Of a DNA stretch of 64,000 bases, positions 54,636 through 63,893 are shown piece by piece (the stretch's first letter is position 1; every line of letters starts with the position of its first letter). Source of the DNA: Anaerostipes sp. 992a. GTDB lineage: Bacteria > Bacillota > Clostridia > Lachnospirales > Lachnospiraceae. The translations under genes were made by a program, and so were the position numbers. A model generated the notes under the pieces. That model saw nothing but the letters and a program-made list of their open reading frames with translations, ran no database searches and was not told the DNA's origin. Location: contig NZ_MJIG01000003.1 of assembly GCF_001940245.1 (NCBI RefSeq), positions 220,001 to 284,000 of the forward strand, written 5' to 3'.

Positions 54636-56885
54636 ATGAAAAAGAGTAAGAGAAAAGTCATTTTAGGTTTTCTGCTTGTAATCATTCTGACCGTTGCTGG
54701 TGGCGTTATCAGCTATCAGGGGATTGGAAAAAAGCACACGGGAAGCGCCCAAAATATTGATTTGGGTCTTGACCTTGCAGGAGGGGTTAGTATTACCTAT
54801 GAAGTTCAGGGAAAAAAGATTTCTCAGAAGGACATGGACGATACGATTTATAAACTGCAGAAACGTGTAGATGGTTATAGTACGGAGTCAGAAGTTTATC
54901 AGGAAGGTGATAAACGAATTAAAATTGAGATTCCAGGGGTGACAGATGCCAATACAATTTTAGAAGAATTGGGTCAGCCAGGAACCTTAAGTTTTATGAC
55001 ACCAGATGGGCAGGTAGTATTAACTGGTTCTAACGTAAAATCTGCAGAGGCGCAGACAGGTGATGACAATGGTACAAAGAAGTATTATGTAGCGTTGGAA
55101 TTTGATGAAGAGGGAACCAAAGCATTTGCAACTGCCACAAAGAACTTTTTAGGACAGCAGATTTATATTATCTATGATAATCAGATTGTAAGTGCGCCAT
55201 CTGTTAATTCTGAGATTAAGAATGGAGAGTGTGTCATTGAAGGAATGGAAAGTTTTGAAGCAGCAGAAAATCTTGCTTCTTCCATTCGAATTGGGGCACT
55301 TCCAGTGGAGTTAAAGGAATTAAGCTCTAATGTGGTTTCTGCGAAGTTGGGAGCAAATGCCATTGCATCAACATTAAAAGCCGGTGCCATCGGGTTTGCA
55401 CTGGTAGCTATTTTTATGATGATCGTATATCTGGTTCCTGGAGTATGCGCAAGTATCGCCTTAGTAAGCTATATTGTAATGATGCTTCTGGCATTGAATG
55501 GATTTAATGTTACGTTGACACTTCCAGGATTGGCAGGTATTATTCTGACTATTGGTATGGCAGTGGATGCCAATGTTATTATTTATACGCGTATTCGGGA
55601 AGAGATTGCAACTGGAAAGAGTGTACTTACTTCTATTAAAGAAGGATTTAGTAAAGCGAGCTCTGCTATTTTAGACGGTAATATTACAACCTTGATCGCA
55701 GCAGCAGTATTATGGTTTAAAGGCTCAGGATCTGTCAAAGGATTTGCACAGACATTGGCTATTGGTATTCTGATTTCCATGTTTACTGCATTGGTTGTCA
55801 GCAGGATTTTAGCTTATGCATTTTACTATTTTGGCTTTAAAGATACCAGGTTCTATGGAAAGATCAAAGAAGGAAAGAAGATTAATTATACCAAGCTGAG
55901 TAAAAAATGCATGATTTTATCACTGGTGGTGATTCTGGCAGGATTTGCTTTTATGCCGATCAATAAAGCGGATAAGGATATTGGACATCCGTTGAATTTC
56001 AGCCTGGAGTTTTCTGGCGGAACATCATCTACCGTTACCTTTGATAAAGATACCAAGCTAAACAGCAGCTTGGAGAAGAAGGTTGTGAAATTATATGAGG
56101 ATGTTTCTGAGTCTTCTTCTGTGCAAACACAGAAGGTATCAGACAGCAACCAGATGATCATAAAGACAGTCAGTCTTACGTTGGAGCAGAGAGAGAAGCT
56201 GGAAAGTTCTCTTACCAAGAACTACCATGCTAAGAGCGTAGCATGCGAGAATATCAGCTCTACCATTAGTTCTGAGATGCAGCGGGATGCGATCATTGCT
56301 GTTATCATTGCGACTGTTTGTATGTTGATATATATCGCATTTCGATTTAAAGATATTAAATTTGGTGGAAGCGCAGTTTTGGCATTGCTTCATGACGTAC
56401 TGGTCGTGCTTACGGTATATTCCATCGGACGATTGTCTGTAGGAAGTAATTTTATCGCATGTATGTTGACTATTGTTGGTTATTCGATCAATGCTACGAT
56501 TATTATCTTCGACCGTATCCGTGAGAATTTAAAAGCTATGGATGGCGAAGAACTGGATGATATCGTTAATACAAGTATCAACCAGACATTTACAAGAACG
56601 ATCAATACTTCTATTACTACATTTATTATGGTATTGTGTCTGTTCTTACTGGGATCCTCCAGCATTCGTGAATTTGCGTTGACCTTAATGGCTGGTATTG
56701 TCTGTGGTGCATATTCTTCTGTATGTATTACTGGACCAGTATGGTATTATATGAAGAAAAGAGAAAAAGGAAAACGCAAAGCAGTAAGCTCTAAATCAGG
56801 AGTGGATGTATCCAAGGGGCTTATTGGAAATAGAAAAGAGAAAAAAGCTGCAAAACGAACTGGAAAGAGACAAAAAAGACGTTAA
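54636..56885 (+). CDS. secDF: Fused protein translocase SecDF
   Basis: This 749-residue membrane protein uses the proton gradient to help preprotein export. The SecD half (about 1-420) has the GLDLAGGV motif near residue 43 and AVDANVIIYTRIREE in the fourth helix. The SecF half (about 420-720) has SLEFSGGT, then YSINATIIIFDRIREN. Twelve membrane segments are expected. The C-terminus is a basic Lys/Arg-rich tail. Fusion of SecD and SecF is usual in Firmicutes. It follows scfB closely. Confidence 0.95.
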   Translation: MKKSKRKVILGFLLVIILTVAGGVISYQGIGKKHTGSAQNIDLGLDLAGGVSITYEVQGKKISQKDMDDTIYKLQKRVDGYSTESEVYQEGDKRIKIEIPGVTDANTILEELGQPGTLSFMTPDGQVVLTGSNVKSAEAQTGDDNGTKKYYVALEFDEEGTKAFATATKNFLGQQIYIIYDNQIVSAPSVNSEIKNGECVIEGMESFEAAENLASSIRIGALPVELKELSSNVVSAKLGANAIASTLKAGAIGFALVAIFMMIVYLVPGVCASIALVSYIVMMLLALNGFNVTLTLPGLAGIILTIGMAVDANVIIYTRIREEIATGKSVLTSIKEGFSKASSAILDGNITTLIAAAVLWFKGSGSVKGFAQTLAIGILISMFTALVVSRILAYAFYYFGFKDTRFYGKIKEGKKINYTKLSKKCMILSLVVILAGFAFMPINKADKDIGHPLNFSLEFSGGTSSTVTFDKDTKLNSSLEKKVVKLYEDVSESSSVQTQKVSDSNQMIIKTVSLTLEQREKLESSLTKNYHAKSVACENISSTISSEMQRDAIIAVIIATVCMLIYIAFRFKDIKFGGSAVLALLHDVLVVLTVYSIGRLSVGSNFIACMLTIVGYSINATIIIFDRIRENLKAMDGEELDDIVNTSINQTFTRTINTSITTFIMVLCLFLLGSSSIREFALTLMAGIVCGAYSSVCITGPVWYYMKKREKGKRKAVSSKSGVDVSKGLIGNRKEKKAAKRTGKRQKRR

Positions 56886-56951
56886 TAGGATTTGTGACAG
56901 GAAGGGGAAGGAGACAAGAGCTCTTTCCTCTTCTTTATGTAAAGGAAGTTT

Positions 56952-58715
56952 ATGGAAAAATGGTTTGTGCAGGCAAAAAGAGCGGATTTTTTTGCCATAG
57001 GAAAAAAATTTCATATTGATCCTGTCATTGCAAGGATTATACGGAATCGGGATATTATCGGAGATTTGGCAGTAGAAGAATACCTGTATGGGGATCTTCG
57101 ATCCCTTCATTCTCCATATTTATTAAAAGATGTGGAAAAGGCAGCCAGAATTCTGATGGAAAAAGGAAGAGCACATAAAAAAATCAGGATTATTTCGGAT
57201 TATGATGTAGATGGAGTCGTTTCCAATTATATATTATGGAAGGCATTAAAACGATGCAATATGGAGGTAGACTTTCGAATTCCAGATAGAATTGCCGATG
57301 GATATGGTATCAATGAACGACTGATCGATCAGGCAAAGACGGATGGAATCGATACCATTGTTACCTGTGATAATGGTATCGCAGCCATCCCTCAGATTGC
57401 TCATGGAAAGAAGCTGGGACTTACGATTGTGGTAACGGACCATCATGATATTCCATACGAGATGACTGGGAGGGAAAAGACCTATCTTTCATCTCAGGCG
57501 GATGCTATTGTGAATCCAAAACAGCCGGATTGTGGCTATCCCTTTGATAAGCTTTGTGGGGCAGTTGTGGCCATGAAGCTGGTACAGGTGCTGTATGATC
57601 TAATGGGATTTCCTGAAGATGCTTATGAAGAATTTGTTCCGTATGCAGCTATTGCTACCGTCTGTGATGTGGTAGACTTAAAAGGAGAAAATCGGGCATT
57701 GGTAAAGGTGGGATTGGATAGACTGCCAGCAGTAGATAATCCCGGTCTTCAGGCACTGATGGAGGTAAATGGTCTGGCAGGAAAAAAGATTTCTTCTTAC
57801 CATCTTGGATTTGTGATTGGCCCGTGTATCAATGCGACAGGACGGTTAGAATCGGCAGATATGGCCGTCAGACTTTTGATGGAGCGCGATCCATCGAAGG
57901 CTTTGACTATGGCGGGACAGTTGAAAGATTTGAATGAGGAACGAAAAAGCATGACAGAGGATGGCGTAAAAGAAGGATTTGCTATGGTAGAAAACCAGGG
58001 ACGAAAGGAGGATAAGGTTCTGGTGGTCTATCTTCCGGATTGTCACGAAAGCCTGGCTGGAATTATTGCAGGAAGGATCAAAGAGCGGTATTATAAACCT
58101 ACCATTGTTCTTACCAAAGCGGAAGGGGTAGTAAAAGGGTCCGGAAGATCCATCGAGGGCTATCATATGTTCGAAGCACTCAATGAAGTGAAGGATTTAA
58201 TGCTGCGATTTGGTGGACATCCAATGGCAGCAGGTATGTCTCTTCCAGAAGAGAATGTGGCAGAATTTCGCAGAAGGTTAAATAAAAATGCTCGTTTAAC
58301 AGAAAAAGAACTGACAAGAAAGATATCCATTGATGTTCCTATGCCCATCGATTATATTCATATGGATTTGATCGAACAGTTGGAATTGTTGGAGCCTTTT
58401 GGAAAAGAAAATCCAAAGCCCATATTTGCAGAAAAGAATCTTCATGTTTTAAGTGCGCGTCGATTAGGTGCCAAGAAAAATGTATTGAAGATGAAGGTGC
58501 AAAATACCAGTGGAAAGATCATGGAGGCACTTTTATTTCAGGGCGTGGATGAATTTGAAGAAAAACTGACTCTAAAACATGGAAAGCAACAGGTAGAACG
58601 AATGTATAGTGGAAGAGATCAGCAAATTTATATCATGTGTACGTATTATCCGAGCATCAACGAGTTCCAGGGCAATCGTACCATTCAGATTATTGTTCAG
58701 AACTATATGGTATAG
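56952..58715 (+). CDS. recJ: Single-stranded-DNA-specific exonuclease RecJ
   Basis: This 587-residue exonuclease degrades single-stranded DNA 5' to 3' in repair. It belongs to the DHH superfamily: the Mn-binding motif ISDYDVDGV is near residue 80, and VTDHHD near 162. The DHHA1 region has GGHPMAAGMS near 415, then the C-terminal OB-fold. Length is normal for the family. AAGGAAG precedes the ATG. It lies in the conserved order secDF-recJ. Confidence 0.93.
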   Translation: MEKWFVQAKRADFFAIGKKFHIDPVIARIIRNRDIIGDLAVEEYLYGDLRSLHSPYLLKDVEKAARILMEKGRAHKKIRIISDYDVDGVVSNYILWKALKRCNMEVDFRIPDRIADGYGINERLIDQAKTDGIDTIVTCDNGIAAIPQIAHGKKLGLTIVVTDHHDIPYEMTGREKTYLSSQADAIVNPKQPDCGYPFDKLCGAVVAMKLVQVLYDLMGFPEDAYEEFVPYAAIATVCDVVDLKGENRALVKVGLDRLPAVDNPGLQALMEVNGLAGKKISSYHLGFVIGPCINATGRLESADMAVRLLMERDPSKALTMAGQLKDLNEERKSMTEDGVKEGFAMVENQGRKEDKVLVVYLPDCHESLAGIIAGRIKERYYKPTIVLTKAEGVVKGSGRSIEGYHMFEALNEVKDLMLRFGGHPMAAGMSLPEENVAEFRRRLNKNARLTEKELTRKISIDVPMPIDYIHMDLIEQLELLEPFGKENPKPIFAEKNLHVLSARRLGAKKNVLKMKVQNTSGKIMEALLFQGVDEFEEKLTLKHGKQQVERMYSGRDQQIYIMCTYYPSINEFQGNRTIQIIVQNYMV

Positions 58716-58731
58716 AAAGAGGAGGAAAATT

Positions 58732-59559
58732 ATGAAGCAGATAAAATTAGTTGCTATTGATATGGATGGCACTTTACTGGATTCCAATAAGCAGTGTTCT
58801 CAAAAAACCGTAGAAACATTAAAAAGAGCAAAAGAACAGGGAGTGATCATTCTTCCGGCAACAGGAAGAGCTATCAATGGGCTTCCGCAGGAGTTAAAAG
58901 ACCTTGGTGTGCGCTATGGGATTTTTTGCAATGGTGCTACCTGTTATGATCGTGCTGAAGAAAAAGTATTAGTAGCCAATCATTTTACTACAGAAGAAGT
59001 ATTACAGTTGATCCGGATTTGCGATAAATATCATGCCACTCATGATATTTATGCAGATGGAAAAGGCTATTGTGAGAAGAGATATATGGATCATTTGGAA
59101 GATTATATTATAGAACAGCCGGTGCTTGAATTGGTGCGGAATACAAGAAATGTGATCGATGGTACGTTGGAAGAATTCATACAAAATCACTCTGTCAGTG
59201 TGGAAAAGATCAATATGTTCTTTTCAGATTTAGATGAAAGAGAACGTGCCAGAGAAGAACTGGAAAAAAGTGGAATTGCCAATCCAGTCAGCTCTTTATC
59301 CAATAATCTGGAGATGGGTCGAGTAGGCTGTAGTAAAGGGTTGGCACTTGGACAGTTGATTCCAATATTGGGACTTAAAGTAGAAGAAGTTATGGCGTGT
59401 GGAGATGCCAACAATGATCTTATGATGTTAAAAGAGGCAGGGTTTGCAGTAGCCATGGCAAACGGAACAGAGGAAGTAAAGGCGGTTGCAGATTATATTA
59501 CAGCTTCCAATGACGAGGATGGAGTGGCAAAAGCAATCGAAAAATTTGTATTAAACTAA
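58732..59559 (+). CDS. Cof-type HAD-IIB phosphatase
   Basis: This 275-residue hydrolase has the motif I AIDMDGTLLDS near the N-terminus, motif II PATGRA, a large cap (about 80-190) of type IIB, and motif IV CGDANNDLMML near 225. The family dephosphorylates sugar phosphates, FMN or pyridoxal phosphate. The substrate is not known. Start MKQIKL at 58732 has GGAGG upstream. It is the same family as the truncated remnant at 31500. Confidence 0.85.
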   Translation: MKQIKLVAIDMDGTLLDSNKQCSQKTVETLKRAKEQGVIILPATGRAINGLPQELKDLGVRYGIFCNGATCYDRAEEKVLVANHFTTEEVLQLIRICDKYHATHDIYADGKGYCEKRYMDHLEDYIIEQPVLELVRNTRNVIDGTLEEFIQNHSVSVEKINMFFSDLDERERAREELEKSGIANPVSSLSNNLEMGRVGCSKGLALGQLIPILGLKVEEVMACGDANNDLMMLKEAGFAVAMANGTEEVKAVADYITASNDEDGVAKAIEKFVLN

Positions 59560-59573
59560 CAGGGGAGACTTTG

Positions 59574-60716
59574 GTGAAATTTTTACATATTAGTGATCTA
59601 CATCTTGGAAAAATAATAAATGAGTACTCTATGCTGGAGGATCAGCGTTATATTCTCTCTCAGATTTTTCATATGGCAGAGGAAAATGCAGTGGATGGAA
59701 TTTTAATAGCGGGCGATATTTATGATCGCTCCATTCCATCAGTGGAAGCAGTGGAACTGTTTGATGAATTCTTGTATCGGTTGGAGCAAAGTAGAATATC
59801 TGTGTATATAATACCTGGGAATCATGATTCCAGAGAGCGCTTGAGCTTTGGAAATCGGATTTTAGAAAAAAAACAGATTTATATTCAGGGAAATCTGACA
59901 AAGCAGATTCCGTATATTGAGAAAGAAGATGAATATGGTAGGATACGGATATATCTGCTACCGTTTTTTCGACTTGCAGAGGGAAGGGAGCTTTTTTCTT
60001 TGGAGAGAGGGGCTGGCTATGAACAGGTTCTCCAATGCCTGTTGGATGAAACACCGTTGGATGCATCTGTGCGGAATCTTTTGGTAACACATCTTTTCGT
60101 CACTCCGGGAAAGGGAGAGCTGGAAACCAGTGACTCTGAACGAATGCTATCTCTGGGCGGGGTGGAACGGGTTCCATCTGTATTATTAGAAGCATTTGAC
60201 TATACCGCTCTTGGGCATATTCATGGACCACAGCGGGTAGGAAGTGATCGAATCCGGTATGCAGGTTCTCCATTAAAATATTCATTCTCCGAGGAATATC
60301 ATAAAAAATCGGTCGTATTGCTGGAAATAAAGGAAAAAGGTCAGTTGTCTATACAACTTTTGCCACTAAAACCTTTGCGGGATATGAGAAGAATCAAGGG
60401 AAGCTGTAAAGATTTGATGTCCCATGAGGTTTTAAGCCTGGCAAATCCAGATGATTATGTATCGATCATCTTAACAGATGAGGAGGAGATTCTGGAACCG
60501 GCAGCATTGCTCCGCAGAGTGTATCCCAATTTGATGCAGATTACTTTTTCAAAAAATGAACAAAAATATCAGGGAGAAATTCAAAAGGTGCAGATGCAGG
60601 AACGCACGCCGTTAGAGTTATTTGATTCCTTTTTGGAAGAAGTCAGAGGAGAAAAAGAGAAAACCAGAAGCGATTATATGAAGATGCTGCTGGAAGAGAT
60701 GGAGGAGGACTTATGA
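59574..60716 (+). CDS. sbcD: Nuclease SbcCD subunit D
   Basis: This 380-residue Mre11-like nuclease has the phosphodiesterase motifs SDLHLGK near the N-terminus, AGDIYDR near 47, GNHDSRER near 82, and LGHIHGPQ near 220. With SbcC it cuts DNA hairpins and protein-blocked ends. The GTG at 59574, with a GGGGAG site six bases upstream, is the best start; a TTG lies one codon earlier. It overlaps sbcC by 4 bp. Confidence 0.93.
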   Translation: MKFLHISDLHLGKIINEYSMLEDQRYILSQIFHMAEENAVDGILIAGDIYDRSIPSVEAVELFDEFLYRLEQSRISVYIIPGNHDSRERLSFGNRILEKKQIYIQGNLTKQIPYIEKEDEYGRIRIYLLPFFRLAEGRELFSLERGAGYEQVLQCLLDETPLDASVRNLLVTHLFVTPGKGELETSDSERMLSLGGVERVPSVLLEAFDYTALGHIHGPQRVGSDRIRYAGSPLKYSFSEEYHKKSVVLLEIKEKGQLSIQLLPLKPLRDMRRIKGSCKDLMSHEVLSLANPDDYVSIILTDEEEILEPAALLRRVYPNLMQITFSKNEQKYQGEIQKVQMQERTPLELFDSFLEEVRGEKEKTRSDYMKMLLEEMEEDL

Positions 60717-63442
60717 AACCGTTAATCATCACATTATGTGCATGGGGTCCTTATGCACAGAAAGAGCAGGTGGATTTTCGTCAATATCATTCATCTGGAA
60801 TTTTTCTGATTACCGGACCTACTGGAAGTGGGAAAACTACAATTTTCGATGGAATTACCTATGCTCTTTATGGAGAAGTCAGTGGCAGTGTACGTTCGAA
60901 GGATTCCTTGCGCAGCGATTTTGCAGACCGGAATATGGATACTTATGTAGAGTTTACATTTTTGCATAAGAACAAAGAATATATGGTACGAAGAAGCCCA
61001 AGGTATGTACGCCCGAAAAAAAGAGGGGAAGGAACTGTAACAGCCAATGAGCAGGCGATGTTAAAGTATGACGATCAGGTGATTACCGGTGTTGGAAGGG
61101 TAAATGAAAAAATTCAGGAAATTTTATCTATTGGATATCGGCAATTTAAGCAGTTGTCCATGATCGCTCAGGGGGAATTTCAGAAACTGTTGATCGTTGA
61201 TGACAGCAAAAAGGTCAATGAACGGGTGGAAATCTTAAGAAATATCTTTCAGACACAGATTTATGAGAAAGTACAGATTCTTGCCGGCGAAAAAGCCAGA
61301 AATCTGAGAAATCAGATCAAAGAACTGAATTTTAAGATGGAAGAAGCAGCAGATATGATTCCTGTGGAAAGTACGGATGCGAAAGATGCCAGAAAAAAAG
61401 GGGATCTTTCTTCTTTTCTTACGATCGCAAAAGCGGAAAGAAAAAAGTGGCAAGAGGAAGAAAAGGAACTGGAAGAAGAACAACAGAAGCTGGAACGATT
61501 GCTTCTTATAGTGAAACAGCAAGAAGAATGGAAGCTCCAATTAGAGAAAATCAAAGAAGAAAAGGAGCAGATAGAGCAAAAACTGAAGTGGCTTCAACAG
61601 GAAAAGGGTCAGCGTGCCCAAAGACTTCAGGAGTTGGAAGGGCAAAAGGAAGAACAGGAAAAGAAGAAAAGGCAGTTACAGGAAATGGAGCAATGGTTAG
61701 AGCAGCTTCAGAAAGTGGTGGAAGTCGAAAGTGAAGAGAAGAAAATACAAATTCAGGCCGAAGAGCATAAAGAGCAATTGGAAAAGCTTCAAAATGATAT
61801 GGAGCAAAAAAAAGAACAGCTACATAAGTGGAAGATAGAACTTCTGGAAGAACCGAAACTTTTTTCAGAAGAAGCAAGATGGATGATTGAGAAAGAACGA
61901 ATCCAGCAGGAAAAAAACCAGTTAGAAGGGCTCCTTCGAAAAGAACGAGAAGGAGAAATTCTGGAGGCCAAGCTATTGGAGGCTCAGAAGGATTATCTGA
62001 GGGCAAAGGATAGGAGAGAAAAAGAAAAACAGACATATGAGCAGCTTCAGGCGCTTTTTCAGGATGGAATGGCAGGAATTCTGGCGGCAGGTCTGAAGGA
62101 GAATGAGCCATGTCCGGTGTGCGGATCGAAAAATCATCCGAAAACAGCAGAAATAGCACATGGGGTTCCGTCTAAGGAACAAGTAGAAATACAAAAGAAA
62201 AGGTGGAACCAGGAAGAACAGAGCTTTCTTAAGGCCTTATCTCTGGCAAAGGGACGAAAAGAGGCAGTTGGGCAATGGAAGAAGCAACTGGATCAGGAGC
62301 GTAAAGAAGTTCTTGGACAGACTACAAGGGAGGAAAGACAGCAGGAAGTTATCAGGCGGGAGAAGGAGGTTCACGATAAGCTGAGTGAAATGAATAAGAA
62401 GAAAAAAGCATTCGCAGTTATTGGAACCAAAAGCCGACAATTAGAAACCAGTTTAGAAGAATATTCCAAAGAGGAACAGACATATAAGGAAAGATATCAA
62501 AAGTTGTCAGAAAGGGCGATGGAGTTGTCCGGAATCAGGAAGACCTTGGGAGCATCTTTACCCAAAGACATTCCAGATTATGAGACTGTCCAGGGCATGG
62601 TAAATAAAGAACAGGAGAGACTGAATACATGGCAACATCAATGGGAGCAGGAGCAGGATAACATGCAGAAATTGCTTCAGGAAGAAAGAGCTCATAGTGC
62701 TGTGTTGGATGAAAAGGAAAAACAGTTAAAAGCTGTGAAAGAAAATCTGACAGAGGAAAGGCTGCCTCTCAAAACAGAAATAGAAGATGTGCGTAGAAAA
62801 AATAAAGAGCGTATACAGATTCTTCATGGAAAGGGAAAACAAACGCAAGATGCGATCCGTTCTTTTCAGGATAAGAATGAAAAGAAGAAAAAACTGGAAG
62901 ACCAATATGGCATTGCAGGGGATGTGGATCAACTGGTAAATGGAAAAAATTCGCGCTCTTTGAAATTTGAGCAATACGTACTCATGGCATATTTTGATGA
63001 TATTTTAAAAGCGGCCAATCAGCGGCTTCTTATCATGTCAAATGGCCGTTATGAATTATACCGTATAGAAGAACTGAGCGATGGAAGAAAGAAAAATCAT
63101 CTGGATATTGAAGTATTGGATTATTATACAGGGAAAAAGAGAAGTGTGAAGTCTTTATCCGGTGGAGAGTCCTTTAAAGCAGCATTGTGTCTTGCATTAG
63201 GCTTAAGTGATGTTGTACAGAGCTATGCAGGGGGAATTCAGATTGAAATGTTATTTATTGATGAAGGCTTTGGATCCCTGGATGAAGAATCACTGGAGCA
63301 GGCGGTGGAGGTTCTTAAGACACTTTCCGGGACGGGAAGAACCATTGGTATTATTTCTCATGTGGTAGAATTGAAGGAAAAGATTGAGGCGCAAATTATT
63401 GTAGAAAAATCCAGTACTGGAAGTAAAATAAAAAAATTATAA
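60713..63442 (+). CDS. sbcC: Nuclease SbcCD subunit C (Rad50-like ATPase)
   Basis: This 909-residue SMC-like ATPase has Walker A GPTGSGKTTI near residue 34, a long coiled coil of Glu/Gln/Lys (about 220-760), and a zinc hook CPVCGS near 466. The signature SLSGGESFKAAL and Walker B LFIDEGFGSLD are near 800 and 848. It dimerises through the hook and opens DNA for SbcD. Length is normal. The coding strand is A-rich in the coiled coil. It is the last gene before the tRNAs. Confidence 0.94.
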   Translation: MKPLIITLCAWGPYAQKEQVDFRQYHSSGIFLITGPTGSGKTTIFDGITYALYGEVSGSVRSKDSLRSDFADRNMDTYVEFTFLHKNKEYMVRRSPRYVRPKKRGEGTVTANEQAMLKYDDQVITGVGRVNEKIQEILSIGYRQFKQLSMIAQGEFQKLLIVDDSKKVNERVEILRNIFQTQIYEKVQILAGEKARNLRNQIKELNFKMEEAADMIPVESTDAKDARKKGDLSSFLTIAKAERKKWQEEEKELEEEQQKLERLLLIVKQQEEWKLQLEKIKEEKEQIEQKLKWLQQEKGQRAQRLQELEGQKEEQEKKKRQLQEMEQWLEQLQKVVEVESEEKKIQIQAEEHKEQLEKLQNDMEQKKEQLHKWKIELLEEPKLFSEEARWMIEKERIQQEKNQLEGLLRKEREGEILEAKLLEAQKDYLRAKDRREKEKQTYEQLQALFQDGMAGILAAGLKENEPCPVCGSKNHPKTAEIAHGVPSKEQVEIQKKRWNQEEQSFLKALSLAKGRKEAVGQWKKQLDQERKEVLGQTTREERQQEVIRREKEVHDKLSEMNKKKKAFAVIGTKSRQLETSLEEYSKEEQTYKERYQKLSERAMELSGIRKTLGASLPKDIPDYETVQGMVNKEQERLNTWQHQWEQEQDNMQKLLQEERAHSAVLDEKEKQLKAVKENLTEERLPLKTEIEDVRRKNKERIQILHGKGKQTQDAIRSFQDKNEKKKKLEDQYGIAGDVDQLVNGKNSRSLKFEQYVLMAYFDDILKAANQRLLIMSNGRYELYRIEELSDGRKKNHLDIEVLDYYTGKKRSVKSLSGGESFKAALCLALGLSDVVQSYAGGIQIEMLFIDEGFGSLDEESLEQAVEVLKTLSGTGRTIGIISHVVELKEKIEAQIIVEKSSTGSKIKKL

Positions 63443-63449
63443 AAAATGC

Positions 63450-63478
63450 TTGACTTTTGTAGTATGTTAGGATATACT
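63450..63478 (+). promoter_or_regulatory. Promoter of the tRNA-Val/tRNA-Met transcript
   Basis: TTGACT (63450-63455) and TATACT (63473-63478) are 17 bp apart, 22 bp before tRNA-Val. Confidence 0.8.
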
Positions 63479-63499
63479 AAATCTTGTCGTTGAGACAAT

Positions 63500-63572
63500 G
63501 GGATCATAGCTCAGCTGGGAGAGCACCTGCCTTACAAGCAGGGGGTCACAGGTTCGAGCCCTGTTGGTCCCA
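63500..63572 (+). tRNA. tRNA-Val (anticodon TAC)
   Basis: The acceptor stem pairs gggatca (63500-63506) with tggtccc (63565-63571), with A as discriminator. The anticodon loop cttacaa carries TAC, and the T loop is ttcgagc. CCA is not encoded. It is co-transcribed with tRNA-Met. Confidence 0.95.
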
Positions 63573-63598
63573 TTTTTCTTCAATAAAACTTTATATAT

Positions 63599-63672
63599 GG
63601 CGATGTAGCTCAGTTGGCTAGAGCACACGGTTCATACCCGTGGTGTCGGCAGTTCGAATCTGCCCGTCGCTA
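63599..63672 (+). tRNA. tRNA-Met (anticodon CAT), elongator type
   Basis: The acceptor stem pairs ggcgatg (63599-63605) with cgtcgct (63665-63671). The anticodon loop holds CAT. The anticodon stem cacgg/ccgtg lacks the three consecutive G-C pairs of initiator tRNA, so it is elongator Met. A tRNA-Ile2 (lysidine) reading cannot be excluded from sequence alone. Confidence 0.88.
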
Positions 63673-63676
63673 TCTT

Positions 63677-63705
63677 AAGACCTCAGAAAATATTTCTGAG
63701 GTCTT
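63677..63705 (+). terminator. Terminator after the tRNA pair
   Basis: A perfect 13-bp stem pairs aagacctcagaaa (63677-63689) with tttctgaggtctt (63693-63705), followed by ttcc. The T-run is short. Confidence 0.8.
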
Positions 63706-63746
63706 TTCCTTGTTAGGCTTTAAGCCTGTTCATCATTGTGGAGTTT

Positions 63747-63893
63747 CTCAGGCAGAGAAACGAAACTTTGAGGAACAAAGAAACCACCGGCTCAGCCGGT
63801 GAGTCAGCATTGCTTCAGCTTACAGTAAAAAACCTCCAATGATATAATTATGTTGGTTCGCCAACCACATAAAATCAAAGGAGGTTATCCAAA
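63747..63893 (+). mobile_element. Left end region of an IS200/IS605-type element
   Basis: Upstream of the transposase start are consecutive small hairpins: gtttctc-gagaaac, caccggct-agccggtg (63785-63801) and gttgg-ttcg-ccaac (63852-63865). IS200-type elements have such hairpins instead of inverted repeats. The true left boundary and target site cannot be fixed from one end, and the element runs out of the window. Confidence 0.55.

Noticed and set aside
56806-57000. A 64-codon frame spanning the secDF-recJ junction.
   Set aside because: It overlaps the 3' end of secDF and the start of recJ out of frame.
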